A stretch of DNA of 9,650 nt from Nitrospirota bacterium (GCA_005877525.1 VBON01000065.1:1-9650); one strand, 5' to 3'; numbered from the stretch's first letter, positions 1 to 6,882 are shown. The notes: generated by a model not told the origin, from the letters alone. Program-made: numbers and translations.

Positions 1-491
1 TTGCAGTGGTTCCTTTTGAGGACGTACGGGCTGACAAGACCGCAATCGGCCGATGGCAGCACTACGTCGAGACGAGAGTGGACCGGCTGGTTTCAGCCCA
101 AGGTTCGGCCGCGGAGCAGATCACAGGGTTTGTGACGGATTACCTCAAGCTCGCGGGTTTTCAGGTCATTCGTGTAAAGCCTGGTGAGACGGTGGCTCCG
201 GGTACAGCCGATGTCGTGCTGACCGGCCAGATTGAGTCGTATTGGAACGAGGCAGTCGCAAGGTTTTTCCGTACCGAACTCAAGTCTAAAAACAGACTCG
301 TCATCAGGATTTCCAACACAGCCGACAGCAGTACGGTTCACTCAGTTGTGGAAGGGGATGACACCTCGAAACAGATCTTCTTCGACCTTCCTGATTTGGA
401 GCACCTGAACAATTCAGTTTTAGGGGATAGCCTGGCACGGTTCCTCGCGGACGTGGTTGTTGTGGACCGGACCTTAAAGGCAAAGCAATGA
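1..491 (+). CDS. putative YajG-like lipoprotein, 5'-truncated by window edge
   Basis: The reading frame is open to the left edge (an Ala codon at 3-5 precedes the GTG at 6) and ends with TGA at 489-491. The first visible residues, AVVPFEDVRADKTAIGRW, look like the first beta-strand after a lipoprotein signal, so the true start and any lipobox lie outside the window. A hydrophobic strand and 'PF-D-R' start, an amphipathic helix ending in 'YLKLAGFQV', then 'ADVVLTGQIESYW' fit the general layout of YajG-type outer-membrane lipoproteins, whose function is not well defined. This assignment rests on pattern recall and is tentative. There is no cysteine in the visible part. It is followed after 34 nt by another exported protein, so it is probably the upstream member of the same envelope-protein operon. 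Confidence 0.6.
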   Translation, partial: AVVPFEDVRADKTAIGRWQHYVETRVDRLVSAQGSAAEQITGFVTDYLKLAGFQVIRVKPGETVAPGTADVVLTGQIESYWNEAVARFFRTELKSKNRLVIRISNTADSSTVHSVVEGDDTSKQIFFDLPDLEHLNNSVLGDSLARFLADVVVVDRTLKAKQ

Positions 492-525
492 CCGCTGAGA
501 GAAGAGCGGAAAGAAGGAGGAAGTC

Positions 526-1050
526 ATGAGAAGAAATCGGGTCCGACCCTTTGAGCTTTTGACCGTTCTCACAGTCACGATTGCATGTTTTTTATACACA
601 AGCCAGGTCCCAGCCGCGATCACTGCGAAGCTTACACCTGCAGAGGATGGCATCGAGCTGGAGTTTATAGGCGAGGGTGGATCAGCGGTCAAGGAAACGA
701 TTCCGGTCTATCATGCCTGGACGGTCCGATACTTCAGCGCCGGGGTCGGGCTGGAGGAACGATTGGCCCAATATCCGCCATTCGCTCTCAAAGTGGTCTT
801 TGTAACTGGTCCACGCGCCTATCTGAGTCACGTTTCGGTAACCATTACCGACAAGGGGGGCAAAACGCTGCTTGATGTTCCCGGCGAAAAGGTCACGGGG
901 CCCTGGCTCTTCGTAGATCTTCCTCCCGGCACTTACACGATCTCTGGAGCTGGTCCAGGCGGAACCCGCGTTCACGATCGCGTCACGGTGACCTCAGGTC
1001 AGGTCAAAACCGTTTACCTGCGATGGAAAGGTGATGGGACTGCTCAATGA
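526..1050 (+). CDS. exported beta-sandwich protein (carboxypeptidase-regulatory-like domain), function unknown
   Basis: A 174-residue protein with ATG at 526 and a strong Shine-Dalgarno AAGGAGG (514-520) five bases upstream. Residues 1-30 form a basic N-terminus plus hydrophobic core typical of a Sec signal, with likely cleavage near QVPAA. A Cys at 21 sits inside the hydrophobic stretch but does not make a good lipobox. Residues about 95-167 carry the pattern of a carboxypeptidase-regulatory/transthyretin-like beta-sandwich: 'AYLSHVSVTITDKGGKTLLD', then 'GPWLFVDLPPGTYTI', then 'VTVTSGQVKTVYLRW'. Such domains usually serve binding or structural roles in the periplasm or on the cell surface. 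No catalytic motif is visible. It lies between a lipoprotein-like gene and another exported protein 15 nt downstream, which suggests a shared envelope task. Gene reality is near certain; function is unknown. Confidence 0.82.
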   Translation: MRRNRVRPFELLTVLTVTIACFLYTSQVPAAITAKLTPAEDGIELEFIGEGGSAVKETIPVYHAWTVRYFSAGVGLEERLAQYPPFALKVVFVTGPRAYLSHVSVTITDKGGKTLLDVPGEKVTGPWLFVDLPPGTYTISGAGPGGTRVHDRVTVTSGQVKTVYLRWKGDGTAQ

Positions 1051-1065
1051 CGAGGGGGTGGAGTT

Positions 1066-1593
1066 ATGAAGGGATCGGCGACATTCGCATGCCTGCTCGC
1101 TGCGGGCGTGATGTTGGTGGGAGCATCCGCTTTTGCTCAAGGAGAAAAGGTCAGTCCGAAAGCCAGTCCGTCCCTTAAAGCGTTGATGCTGGAGAATCAA
1201 AAGAAATTAGGCGATATGGAATCGATACTGAACAAACTGGATGCCGCTGAAGAGGTCTTGGAGGAGGACATTAAGAGTTTGGAGAACGCACTGTTAACAT
1301 ATCTCGACGGCATGGACAAAGCCTATGCTGTTGCGCGGGAGATGGCCCCAAAGGAAGCTATGGCGAAGGAGCGGAAGGTGTTCGCGGACATGGCCACCGC
1401 TTGTGAGGCCAAATTGAGACGGATCGATACGCTCCACACGGCTCTTGCTGAGAAGGTCCTAAATGCAACTATCAAATTGGATGAGGCGTGGCTGAAGAAA
1501 ATGATTAAAGAGCAAAGTGAGGGTTACTACCGGTCCTTGTATCCCGAGGGACGACAGAAGGTCAAGAAGGCGCATCCAGAACTTGGTGAATGA
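1066..1593 (+). CDS. exported mainly helical protein, function unknown
   Basis: A 175-residue protein with ATG at 1066 and a purine-rich SD (GGGGTGGAG, 1053-1061), 15 nt after the preceding stop. Residues 1-24 are a clear Sec signal ending in the canonical A-F-A site before Gln25. The mature part, residues about 36-150, is rich in Lys, Glu, Leu and Ala with heptad-like spacing (around 'ENQKKLGDMESILNKLDAAEEVLEEDIKSL', described here by position 43-72), so it is predicted to be helical and possibly coiled-coil. It then ends in a basic tail. One cysteine (113) remains in the mature chain. I do not recognise a family. It could be a periplasmic chaperone-like or scaffold protein, but nothing in the sequence proves this. 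It is probably co-transcribed with the two genes upstream. Confidence 0.8.
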   Translation: MKGSATFACLLAAGVMLVGASAFAQGEKVSPKASPSLKALMLENQKKLGDMESILNKLDAAEEVLEEDIKSLENALLTYLDGMDKAYAVAREMAPKEAMAKERKVFADMATACEAKLRRIDTLHTALAEKVLNATIKLDEAWLKKMIKEQSEGYYRSLYPEGRQKVKKAHPELGE

Positions 1594-1654
1594 GTCGTAG
1601 CAATCAACATTCGCACCAAATTGAACGGCATCGAGTCGCTGCACCCAGGCTTAT

Positions 1655-2500
1655 TTGCTTTCTCCAACCACACATATTGCCCTTCTTAGTTCAGCTCTTG
1701 CCCTCTGTGGAAGTGAAGTTGTGTCGTCCCTGAGGGATGCTCCGGTCGCCGAAGCCGGGCTGGTCACGTTCGTCGCGCGCGATTATGAGTTCAGCGGCCC
1801 CGATCGCATCCCGGGAGGAATGACTACCGTTCAGCTAATCAATCGGGGACACGATCTTCATCAGATTCAATTCATTAAGTTGCCAGCCAGCAAGACGGAG
1901 TCCGACTTCATCACAGAGATCACGGCCGATCCTTCCCGCTTGCCGGGTTGGGCGCAACGCCGGAGCGGCCCCAATAGCGTAGCTCCGGGAGAACAAGCTG
2001 TCGCCACCATCAAACTGGAGCCCGGCGCGTACGTGCTGCTGTGCGGTATCCCGGACAAACATGGCCGACCGCACGTATTACTCGGCATGCTGAAACCCAT
2101 CCGAGTAGAGGCACCAGTCACGCAACAGAGCCCCATGCCTCGTTCCGACCTGACACTGACGCAAGTTGATTTCGGGTTCGAACTCTCTCAACCGATCAAG
2201 CCGGGCAAACGCACGATCCATGTGTTCAATCAAGGGTCCCAGGCTCATGAGGTCGTCGTTGTCCAACTGGCGCGGGGCGCTTCGGTAGCGGACTTTATTG
2301 ACAGTTTCGTGCCGGGCGTTCCGGTCTTGCCTGCCGGAAAGCCTATTGGAGGTCTTGCCGGCCTTGAAGGGGGACGGGATGGTTTCTTCCAAACCGATTT
2401 CGCACCAGGCCGCTATGGCTTGATCTGCTTCTTGCCTGACATGATCACCCGCGCTCCTCATTTCGCTCGCGGGATGATGATGGATCTGACCGTTCAATGA
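1655..2500 (+). CDS. tandem two-domain cupredoxin-like copper protein, start uncertain
   Basis: A frame of 281 residues made of two similar halves. The first (about 35-152) has a type-1 copper-like ligand set His69, Cys130, His140, Met145 in the context 'CGIPDKHGRPHVLLGM'. The second (about 165-281) has His198, Cys258, His269, Met274 in 'CFLPDMITRAPHFARGM'. The C-x(9-10)-H-x4-M spacing resembles the C-x8-H-x4-M loop of copper nitrite reductase type-1 sites, so both halves could bind copper and carry single electrons in the periplasm. The N-terminus is problematic. The frame has no ATG before residue 56, an in-frame stop lies at 1622-1624, and the only early start is TTG at 1655 with a poor SD (AGG at 1647). 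Residues 1-25 are hydrophobic but lack the usual basic start of a signal peptide. The true start may be the TTG, a downstream GTG at about 1721, or the 5' end may be damaged. The gene is real on domain evidence. Confidence 0.8.
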   Translation: MLSPTTHIALLSSALALCGSEVVSSLRDAPVAEAGLVTFVARDYEFSGPDRIPGGMTTVQLINRGHDLHQIQFIKLPASKTESDFITEITADPSRLPGWAQRRSGPNSVAPGEQAVATIKLEPGAYVLLCGIPDKHGRPHVLLGMLKPIRVEAPVTQQSPMPRSDLTLTQVDFGFELSQPIKPGKRTIHVFNQGSQAHEVVVVQLARGASVADFIDSFVPGVPVLPAGKPIGGLAGLEGGRDGFFQTDFAPGRYGLICFLPDMITRAPHFARGMMMDLTVQ

Positions 2501-2535
2501 CGACGGTGACGCCAGTACTCGGTGCGGCATGTCTG

Positions 2536-2605
2536 ATGAAGAATTTTTCATGATCGCTTCATACTCATCTCATGTTTTTCCTATAGCGTTGTTTGAAGTA
2601 AGGTA
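2536..2605 (+). promoter_or_regulatory. predicted OmpR/PhoB-type operator and promoter of the Rieske/bd-like operon (copy A)
   Basis: An imperfect inverted repeat ATGAAGAATTTTTCAT (2536-2551) leads into half-sites spaced by exactly 11 bp: TTCAT at 2547 and 2558, and CTCAT at 2569. Downstream, GTAAGGTA (2598-2605) contains a possible -10 (TAAGGT, a weak match to TATAAT). The same order of elements occurs at 6883-6948. Direct half-sites at 11-bp phasing are typical of winged-helix response regulators of the OmpR/PhoB family, and an activator would explain the absence of a good -35. The regulator gene is not in the window and the signal is unknown. Confidence 0.6.
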
Positions 2606-2626
2606 GCCGCCAAACCATCAGGCGGC
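2606..2626 (+). promoter_or_regulatory. leader hairpin abutting the ribosome binding site
   Basis: GCCGCC (2606-2611) and GGCGGC (2621-2626) can form a perfect six-pair GC stem with a nine-base loop. It ends one base before the SD GGGAGG (2627-2632), which sits five bases upstream of the ATG at 2638. If transcription starts near the GTAAGGTA box the hairpin would be in the 5' leader and could influence translation or transcript stability. This is inferred from base pairing only. Confidence 0.4.
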
Positions 2627-2637
2627 GGGAGGCCATT

Positions 2638-3390
2638 ATGCGACAAATCCGGTCTAGCATGTTCGTGGCGGCTCTGGGGCTTGTCTTTCTATCTTTGATA
2701 TACCTGAAACCCGCGACGTCCCTGGGGGCGGGTCCGGGTCAGTTCGGAACGCCGAAGGGTGATGAAGGCACGCGGATCTTCAACGCCACGGAACATCCTG
2801 ACTACAGTGGCCAATTTCGGTTGACCGGGCAAGGCACGGTGTTGGTCGGCAGCATGCACGATCGCTCTCCGTGGGATCACCTGGATTACGCCGGCAAACG
2901 ACTCAACCCCGTGCCCGGCAGGATATTGGTTGAGGTTGATGAGCGGACCAATGCCGGCCTGGTCCTGGCTGATTTCGTCGAAGGAACGGACCGCTACCGC
3001 ATCGTCTTCGACCGGTTTGCGGGGGCGGTTCCCTATCAGGACGGCGGGATCGCGACCCGCGTGTACGAGCACGGAGACTCCGGCAACGGCGATCCGCTGT
3101 ATCCGAAGACCTGGCTCTACCTGGCGGGATGGGGCAAGGCGGACGTCTTCAAAAACGGAGACCTCCTGCTCAAAGACTATGCGGCGCACTTCATGGTGAT
3201 GGAACGGTCCAGGGATCCCAAGACGCATGAGGTCAACTATCCGACGAAGCGCACCCTACCGGGAGAGGAGACCGATCCGGCCGGGATGGAGATCGACCTG
3301 TGGGTGCGCTCGAAGGACCAGAACACCAAGAACTTCCCACCCTATGAGACTTTCATCCATCTGTATTGGGAGGAAGTGACGTGGCGGTAG
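2638..3390 (+). CDS. exported protein of unknown function, first gene of the Rieske/bd-like operon
   Basis: A 250-residue protein with ATG at 2638 and a good SD (GGGAGG). Residues 1-30 form a basic, hydrophobic N-terminus that is a signal peptide or a single membrane anchor (no clear cleavage site; a Gly/Ala/Ser-rich turn follows). The mature part contains no cysteine and no CxxCH, so it is not a c-type cytochrome, a Rieske protein or a type-1 copper protein. It is rich in Asp, Gly, Tyr and Trp with alternating strand-like segments such as 'GRILVEVDERTNAGLVLADF' and 'DRYRIVFDRF', which suggests a beta-rich periplasmic domain. I do not recognise the family. Its stop overlaps the start of the Rieske gene by 10 bases (3381-3390), so translation is likely coupled. 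It is plausibly an accessory or assembly subunit of the electron-transfer complex encoded downstream. Confidence 0.82.
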   Translation: MRQIRSSMFVAALGLVFLSLIYLKPATSLGAGPGQFGTPKGDEGTRIFNATEHPDYSGQFRLTGQGTVLVGSMHDRSPWDHLDYAGKRLNPVPGRILVEVDERTNAGLVLADFVEGTDRYRIVFDRFAGAVPYQDGGIATRVYEHGDSGNGDPLYPKTWLYLAGWGKADVFKNGDLLLKDYAAHFMVMERSRDPKTHEVNYPTKRTLPGEETDPAGMEIDLWVRSKDQNTKNFPPYETFIHLYWEEVTWR

Positions 3391-4316
3391 GACAACCCAA
3401 GATCAAGGCCAGGGTTCGCTGTCTGGGCCGGCCCGTGGGAGAGATCTCACATGTCATTGCCGACCCGCTCACACTGGAAGTAAGCCACATCGTGGTGAGC
3501 GTCAATGGGACTGAGCGGCAGGTCCCCGCGAGCGAGATCGCGGCCCTGGAAAATGACGCGGTCGACCTTCAATGCGACTCAGGTCAGATGACGGGCTTCC
3601 CTGCATTCAAGCGGGAGGACTTTCTGACCTCGAAAGAAGTGGAGGTTCCTCATCTCGAGCAGAGGATACAGGCAGAGCCTGGTGACGTGCTGGTCCCCTT
3701 CCCTGAACTGGAGAAGAGCATCCCGCGGCGAAACTTCTTTGCGGGCTTCATCTATATGCTGGCCGGACTGATCGGGCTTCCGATGGTCTGGCCGGTGCTC
3801 CGGTTCATCATGAAGCCGATGTATGCGCCCTTCGACAACCGCTGGTGGCAGATCGGAAACATCGGCCACATCAAGGCGGAAGACGTAGGCACGCAGTTCA
3901 AGTTCAACAAATTAATAAGAGACTCTGTGCTCCAGATCAATTTGGATACGAACGCCTGGGTTATCAAGGCGTCACCCGCGACGCTCGGGAAAATCTACAC
4001 GCACGGTGACAGGACGTTCACCGATGAAAAAGGGAACGTCCTCTGGGTCAACGACGCGCGCATACCCTATGTCGCCTATTCGGGCAAATGCCCCCATCTC
4101 GGATGCGGCTACAAATGGCGCTCGCATAGGACGCTGGGGCAAGTGTTCCTCTGTCCCTGCCATCTGAGCGTGTACGATGTCACCGGGGCGGTGTTGGATG
4201 GACCCGCGCCGAGGCCGCTCGATGTGCTGCCGATCAAAGTTTCACCGGCAGGGGATGTCGAAGTGATAGACATCCAGTACAAGGCGGGGAAGAAAGAACA
4301 GATTCGGATCGCGTAG
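3381..4316 (+). CDS. Rieske 2Fe-2S protein with N-terminal PRC-barrel domain
   Basis: The chosen start is GTG 3381, with GGGAGGAAG (3368-3376) as SD. The upstream TTG 3366 overlaps that SD and is less likely. This gives 311 residues. Residues about 5-80 resemble a PRC-barrel ('GRPVGEISHVIADPLTLEVSHIVV', positions 16-39, ending in 'FPAFKREDF'). A twin-arginine 'RRNFF' (116-120) precedes one membrane helix (about 120-143). The Rieske domain follows, with Cys237 and His239 plus Cys258 and His261 as cluster ligands. Cys242 and Cys260 occupy the usual disulfide positions, and 'SVYD' and 'GPAPRPL' are typical of bc-type high-potential Rieske proteins. The cluster domain should be periplasmic and Tat-translocated, with the PRC-barrel in the cytoplasm. 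It probably passes electrons between a quinol site on the bd-like subunit encoded next and the cytochrome c. The 115 residues before the twin-arginine anchor are unusual. Confidence 0.93.
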   Translation: MAVGQPKIKARVRCLGRPVGEISHVIADPLTLEVSHIVVSVNGTERQVPASEIAALENDAVDLQCDSGQMTGFPAFKREDFLTSKEVEVPHLEQRIQAEPGDVLVPFPELEKSIPRRNFFAGFIYMLAGLIGLPMVWPVLRFIMKPMYAPFDNRWWQIGNIGHIKAEDVGTQFKFNKLIRDSVLQINLDTNAWVIKASPATLGKIYTHGDRTFTDEKGNVLWVNDARIPYVAYSGKCPHLGCGYKWRSHRTLGQVFLCPCHLSVYDVTGAVLDGPAPRPLDVLPIKVSPAGDVEVIDIQYKAGKKEQIRIA

Positions 4317-4319
4317 GAC

Positions 4320-6113
4320 ATGGGTCCGCCGACAACACGCAAACGCTGTTTAGCGGTCGTCTTGATCGCAGTGGGATTCCTCTTGATTGGGACGGCGGCT
4401 GCCACTGCGCAAGTACCACTGGCTCCAGTCCATGAATTCCCGCTTGGCGGCAACCGAGAAGCGGTCTGGGTCGTGGCACAGCTCCATATTCTGTTTGCCG
4501 CCTTCATTCTCGGCGCGCCGATCTTCGTCACGGTGTGCGAAATCTTGGGTTGGAAAAAGGGAGACACCCGTTACGAAAGGCTGGCGCGGGAGGTGACGAG
4601 CGTCACGGCGGTCCTCTACAGCATGACAGCGCTGACCGGCGGCTTCTTCATCTTCGTGTTGCTGGCCACTTATCCCAGGCTGACCGAGTGGTTGGTCAAT
4701 CACTTCTTTGCCATTTTCGCCTTGATCTATCCCGCGCTGTTCATTGCGGAGACCATCATCCTGTATCTCTATTGGTACACGTGGGACGCCTTGCAAGGAG
4801 CCAAAAAGCTCAGGCATATCGCCCTGGGAGTCCTGCTGAATGTGATCGGGACCGCTACGCTGATCGTCATTGACGGTCCGACGGCATTCATGAACACGCC
4901 GGTCAAATCTCCCGAGGGGCTCGATCTCCAAACCTTCATCGAAACGACGGCAACCGTGTGGGACAAGATGAACAACTTCGTCTGGTGGCCGTTGAACATC
5001 CACCGCTTCGTGGGCAACGTGATGTTCGGCGGGTTCATCGCCGGCCTCATCGCAGCCTACCTGTATCTGGCCGCGAAAACCGACGAGGACCGAGCCTTCT
5101 ACGACTGGTTCGGGTTCGTCGGCAACCTGATCGGCGTCGGCGCGTTCATGGTGCTCCCGTTCGCCGGCTACCTGCTGTCTTACGAGCTGTGCGATTACAA
5201 CGCCTCGATCTGTCCGTATATGATGGCGGACCAACTATCCATGTTCTTTGAAGTGCAGGGGGCCATGATCGGCCTGATTTTCCTGGCCAGCAACTACTAC
5301 ATCTGGCTGAGCATGAAGCGGATCGAAGGCGCTGAGCGGATCCGCATGTCGGCCGCCATCTTATTTCTGATGGTGACTATCCCGGTGGTCTTCATGCTGG
5401 CGTGGACCAGATTTCCGATCCCGGACCCGATGTCCTTCATCATTCCCGCCGCCTACGTGGGCATTTTCTTGCTGATCGTGCGTTTTCTCCCCTGGACGGT
5501 CTCCACGCGGACAATGGTCAAAGCGGCCTTTCTTATGGTGATCATCGGGAATGCGATCTGGATGACGCCGCACGCGTTCGTGGCGACCCAGGCCCTCGAG
5601 CCTGATGACGGCTCACTCAGCTTGCCCCACGGGGAACTGAACCTTGGGTTCGTCGCGGTGTCCTGGGACATGCTGGCGCTGATGCCGGCCAAGAATGCGG
5701 CGGCGTTTACGCTCGTCTTCGTCACGATCGTCAACTACATCCTTTACAACCGCGCGATTCGGCAAGGGCGGATCCAATGGGGGAAAATCGACTTTATCTC
5801 CCAGTTTGTGCTGGTCTTCTTGGCCTTCAGCGCGATCTGGACGATGGGGCTGATGGGCGCCGTCCGCGAGCTCACGCGGAAATATTTTCACGTGTACAAC
5901 CTGCAGTATGACTTCACCTCGGAGGCCTTCACTCCGACCCTGGCGTATTCCAGTTGGCTGATCACGGGTATCACGTTGACGTTTTACCTTGTGGTCAGCT
6001 TCGCCATCCTACTGACGCTGCGGATGGGGAAGGAAAAGGTACATGTGGAAGCTTTGGGGAAGCGGGTGACCACGGTCAAGCGCCACGCAGAGGTGACGAC
6101 CAAGGCCGGATGA
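4320..6113 (+). CDS. cytochrome bd-like membrane haem protein (CydA-related)
   Basis: A 597-residue, highly hydrophobic protein with roughly 12-14 membrane spans. It begins with a cleavable-looking signal peptide (residues 1-31, 'ATAQVP' junction). ATG 4320 lies three bases after the Rieske stop and has no clear SD, so it is probably translationally coupled. Resemblance to CydA is visible: 'QLHILFAAFILG' places His56 like the b595-ligand His19 of E. coli CydA, 'AETIILYLYWYTW' (143-155) matches the conserved-Glu helix, and 'NIHRFVGNVMFGGF' gives His228 like His186. The GRQPW motif around the Met393 ligand is absent; 'GNAIWMTPHAF' (410-420) stands in a similar place, offering Met415 or His418. 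There is no long Q-loop and no CydB gene beside it. The family is that of the bd-like oxidases described in Nitrospira. Here the Rieske and cytochrome c neighbours argue for a quinol:cytochrome c-type role as much as for O2 reduction. Confidence 0.85.
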   Translation: MGPPTTRKRCLAVVLIAVGFLLIGTAAATAQVPLAPVHEFPLGGNREAVWVVAQLHILFAAFILGAPIFVTVCEILGWKKGDTRYERLAREVTSVTAVLYSMTALTGGFFIFVLLATYPRLTEWLVNHFFAIFALIYPALFIAETIILYLYWYTWDALQGAKKLRHIALGVLLNVIGTATLIVIDGPTAFMNTPVKSPEGLDLQTFIETTATVWDKMNNFVWWPLNIHRFVGNVMFGGFIAGLIAAYLYLAAKTDEDRAFYDWFGFVGNLIGVGAFMVLPFAGYLLSYELCDYNASICPYMMADQLSMFFEVQGAMIGLIFLASNYYIWLSMKRIEGAERIRMSAAILFLMVTIPVVFMLAWTRFPIPDPMSFIIPAAYVGIFLLIVRFLPWTVSTRTMVKAAFLMVIIGNAIWMTPHAFVATQALEPDDGSLSLPHGELNLGFVAVSWDMLALMPAKNAAAFTLVFVTIVNYILYNRAIRQGRIQWGKIDFISQFVLVFLAFSAIWTMGLMGAVRELTRKYFHVYNLQYDFTSEAFTPTLAYSSWLITGITLTFYLVVSFAILLTLRMGKEKVHVEALGKRVTTVKRHAEVTTKAG

Positions 6114-6146
6114 GACGTCTTTGCTGGTATTGGAGGGAGGCGAGAC

Positions 6147-6869
6147 ATGGGCAGGACCTCGTTGGCTGTGAAGGGAGCCATCCTTTTGGCGGCGATATTC
6201 GTGTTTCTGAAAGTCGGCGTTCCGTTGTTTACCGCGCCGCTTCCGATGAGCCTCGTCTGGCTGTATGTGTTTTTGACCGCCTGCGGGATCGTCGTGTACG
6301 GCACGCTCACCGGCGAGTCCAGCGAGTCCCTCTTCGGCACGGTCTTCCGATTTTTGGGCGGAGGGGGGCTTGGTGGCACGGCCCGATCCCTCCGTCTGGC
6401 GGTGCTCGTCCTCTTCCCGCTGTGGGTTGGCTGGGTGACGTATGACGATTTGGCCCCGCAGACCGAGCCACCCGTCGAGAACCGGGTCATTCATCCGGCC
6501 CCGCCGGGGTGGTTCGTGGGGTTGGCGAACCCGGTTCCCAATACGCCGGAGAATGTGATGATGGGCAAGGGGCTCTACGCCGCCTATTGCTCGCCCTGTC
6601 ACGGAGCGATGTTCAATGGCAACGGGCCTGCCTCCGACGGGTGGAATCCGCCCCCGGCGAACTTCGTGGATTCCGGGACGATCGCCCAGCTTCAGGAATC
6701 CTATCTGTTCTGGCGGATCAAGAAGGGAGGCGTAGGCCTGCCGGTCGAGGCCCATCCCTGGAAGTCGGCCATGCCGCGGTGGGAAGTGGAACTGCCGGAC
6801 GAATGGATCTGGAAGATCATCATGGCGGAGTATGCCGGCTCCGGCCACAAGCCCCGGACCTGGGAGTAA
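6147..6869 (+). CDS. membrane-anchored mono-haem cytochrome c
   Basis: A 240-residue protein with ATG at 6147 and an excellent SD GGAGGGAGG (6132-6140) six bases upstream, 33 nt after the bd-like gene. There are three hydrophobic helices (about 8-28, 35-55 and 83-100), then a periplasmic class-I-like cytochrome c domain. That domain has the haem motif CSPCH (148-152) and a probable axial Met209 in 'KSAMPRW', followed by a C-terminal helix starting at about 217. The 'GKGLYAAYCSPCHG' context with 'GNGP' after the haem site is typical of small electron-transfer cytochromes c. As the last gene of the operon it is the likely electron acceptor or donor for the Rieske protein and the bd-like subunit, connecting a quinone pool with soluble periplasmic cytochromes. 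A three-helix N-terminal anchor is more than this class usually needs and may serve as a docking module. Confidence 0.92.
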   Translation: MGRTSLAVKGAILLAAIFVFLKVGVPLFTAPLPMSLVWLYVFLTACGIVVYGTLTGESSESLFGTVFRFLGGGGLGGTARSLRLAVLVLFPLWVGWVTYDDLAPQTEPPVENRVIHPAPPGWFVGLANPVPNTPENVMMGKGLYAAYCSPCHGAMFNGNGPASDGWNPPPANFVDSGTIAQLQESYLFWRIKKGGVGLPVEAHPWKSAMPRWEVELPDEWIWKIIMAEYAGSGHKPRTWE

Positions 6870-6882
6870 GGGCCGTCCTTCT

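Noticed and set aside
492..509. Small hairpin CCGCT / AGCGG between the first two genes
   Set aside because: Only five pairs with an eight-base loop and no T-run; too weak to call a terminator or regulator.
3366..3380. TTG 3366 as start of the Rieske gene
   Set aside because: This start would overlap the GGGAGGAAG Shine-Dalgarno that is properly spaced for GTG 3381; the added five residues are not needed by the PRC-barrel.
2638..3390. Cytochrome P460 or dehydrogenase haem-binding subunit
   Set aside because: No CxxCH, no cysteine at all and no recognisable haem-ligand context, so a haem protein assignment cannot be supported.
4350..5234. 294-codon open frame on the - strand inside the bd-like gene
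   Set aside because: Highly charged His/Asp/Glu/Gln-rich product opposite a membrane protein gene, no domain or SD; shadow frame.
6009..6848. 279-codon open frame on the - strand across the cytochrome c gene
   Set aside because: Opposite a gene with a CxxCH haem motif and strong SD; Arg/Gly/Pro-rich composition without a recognisable domain.
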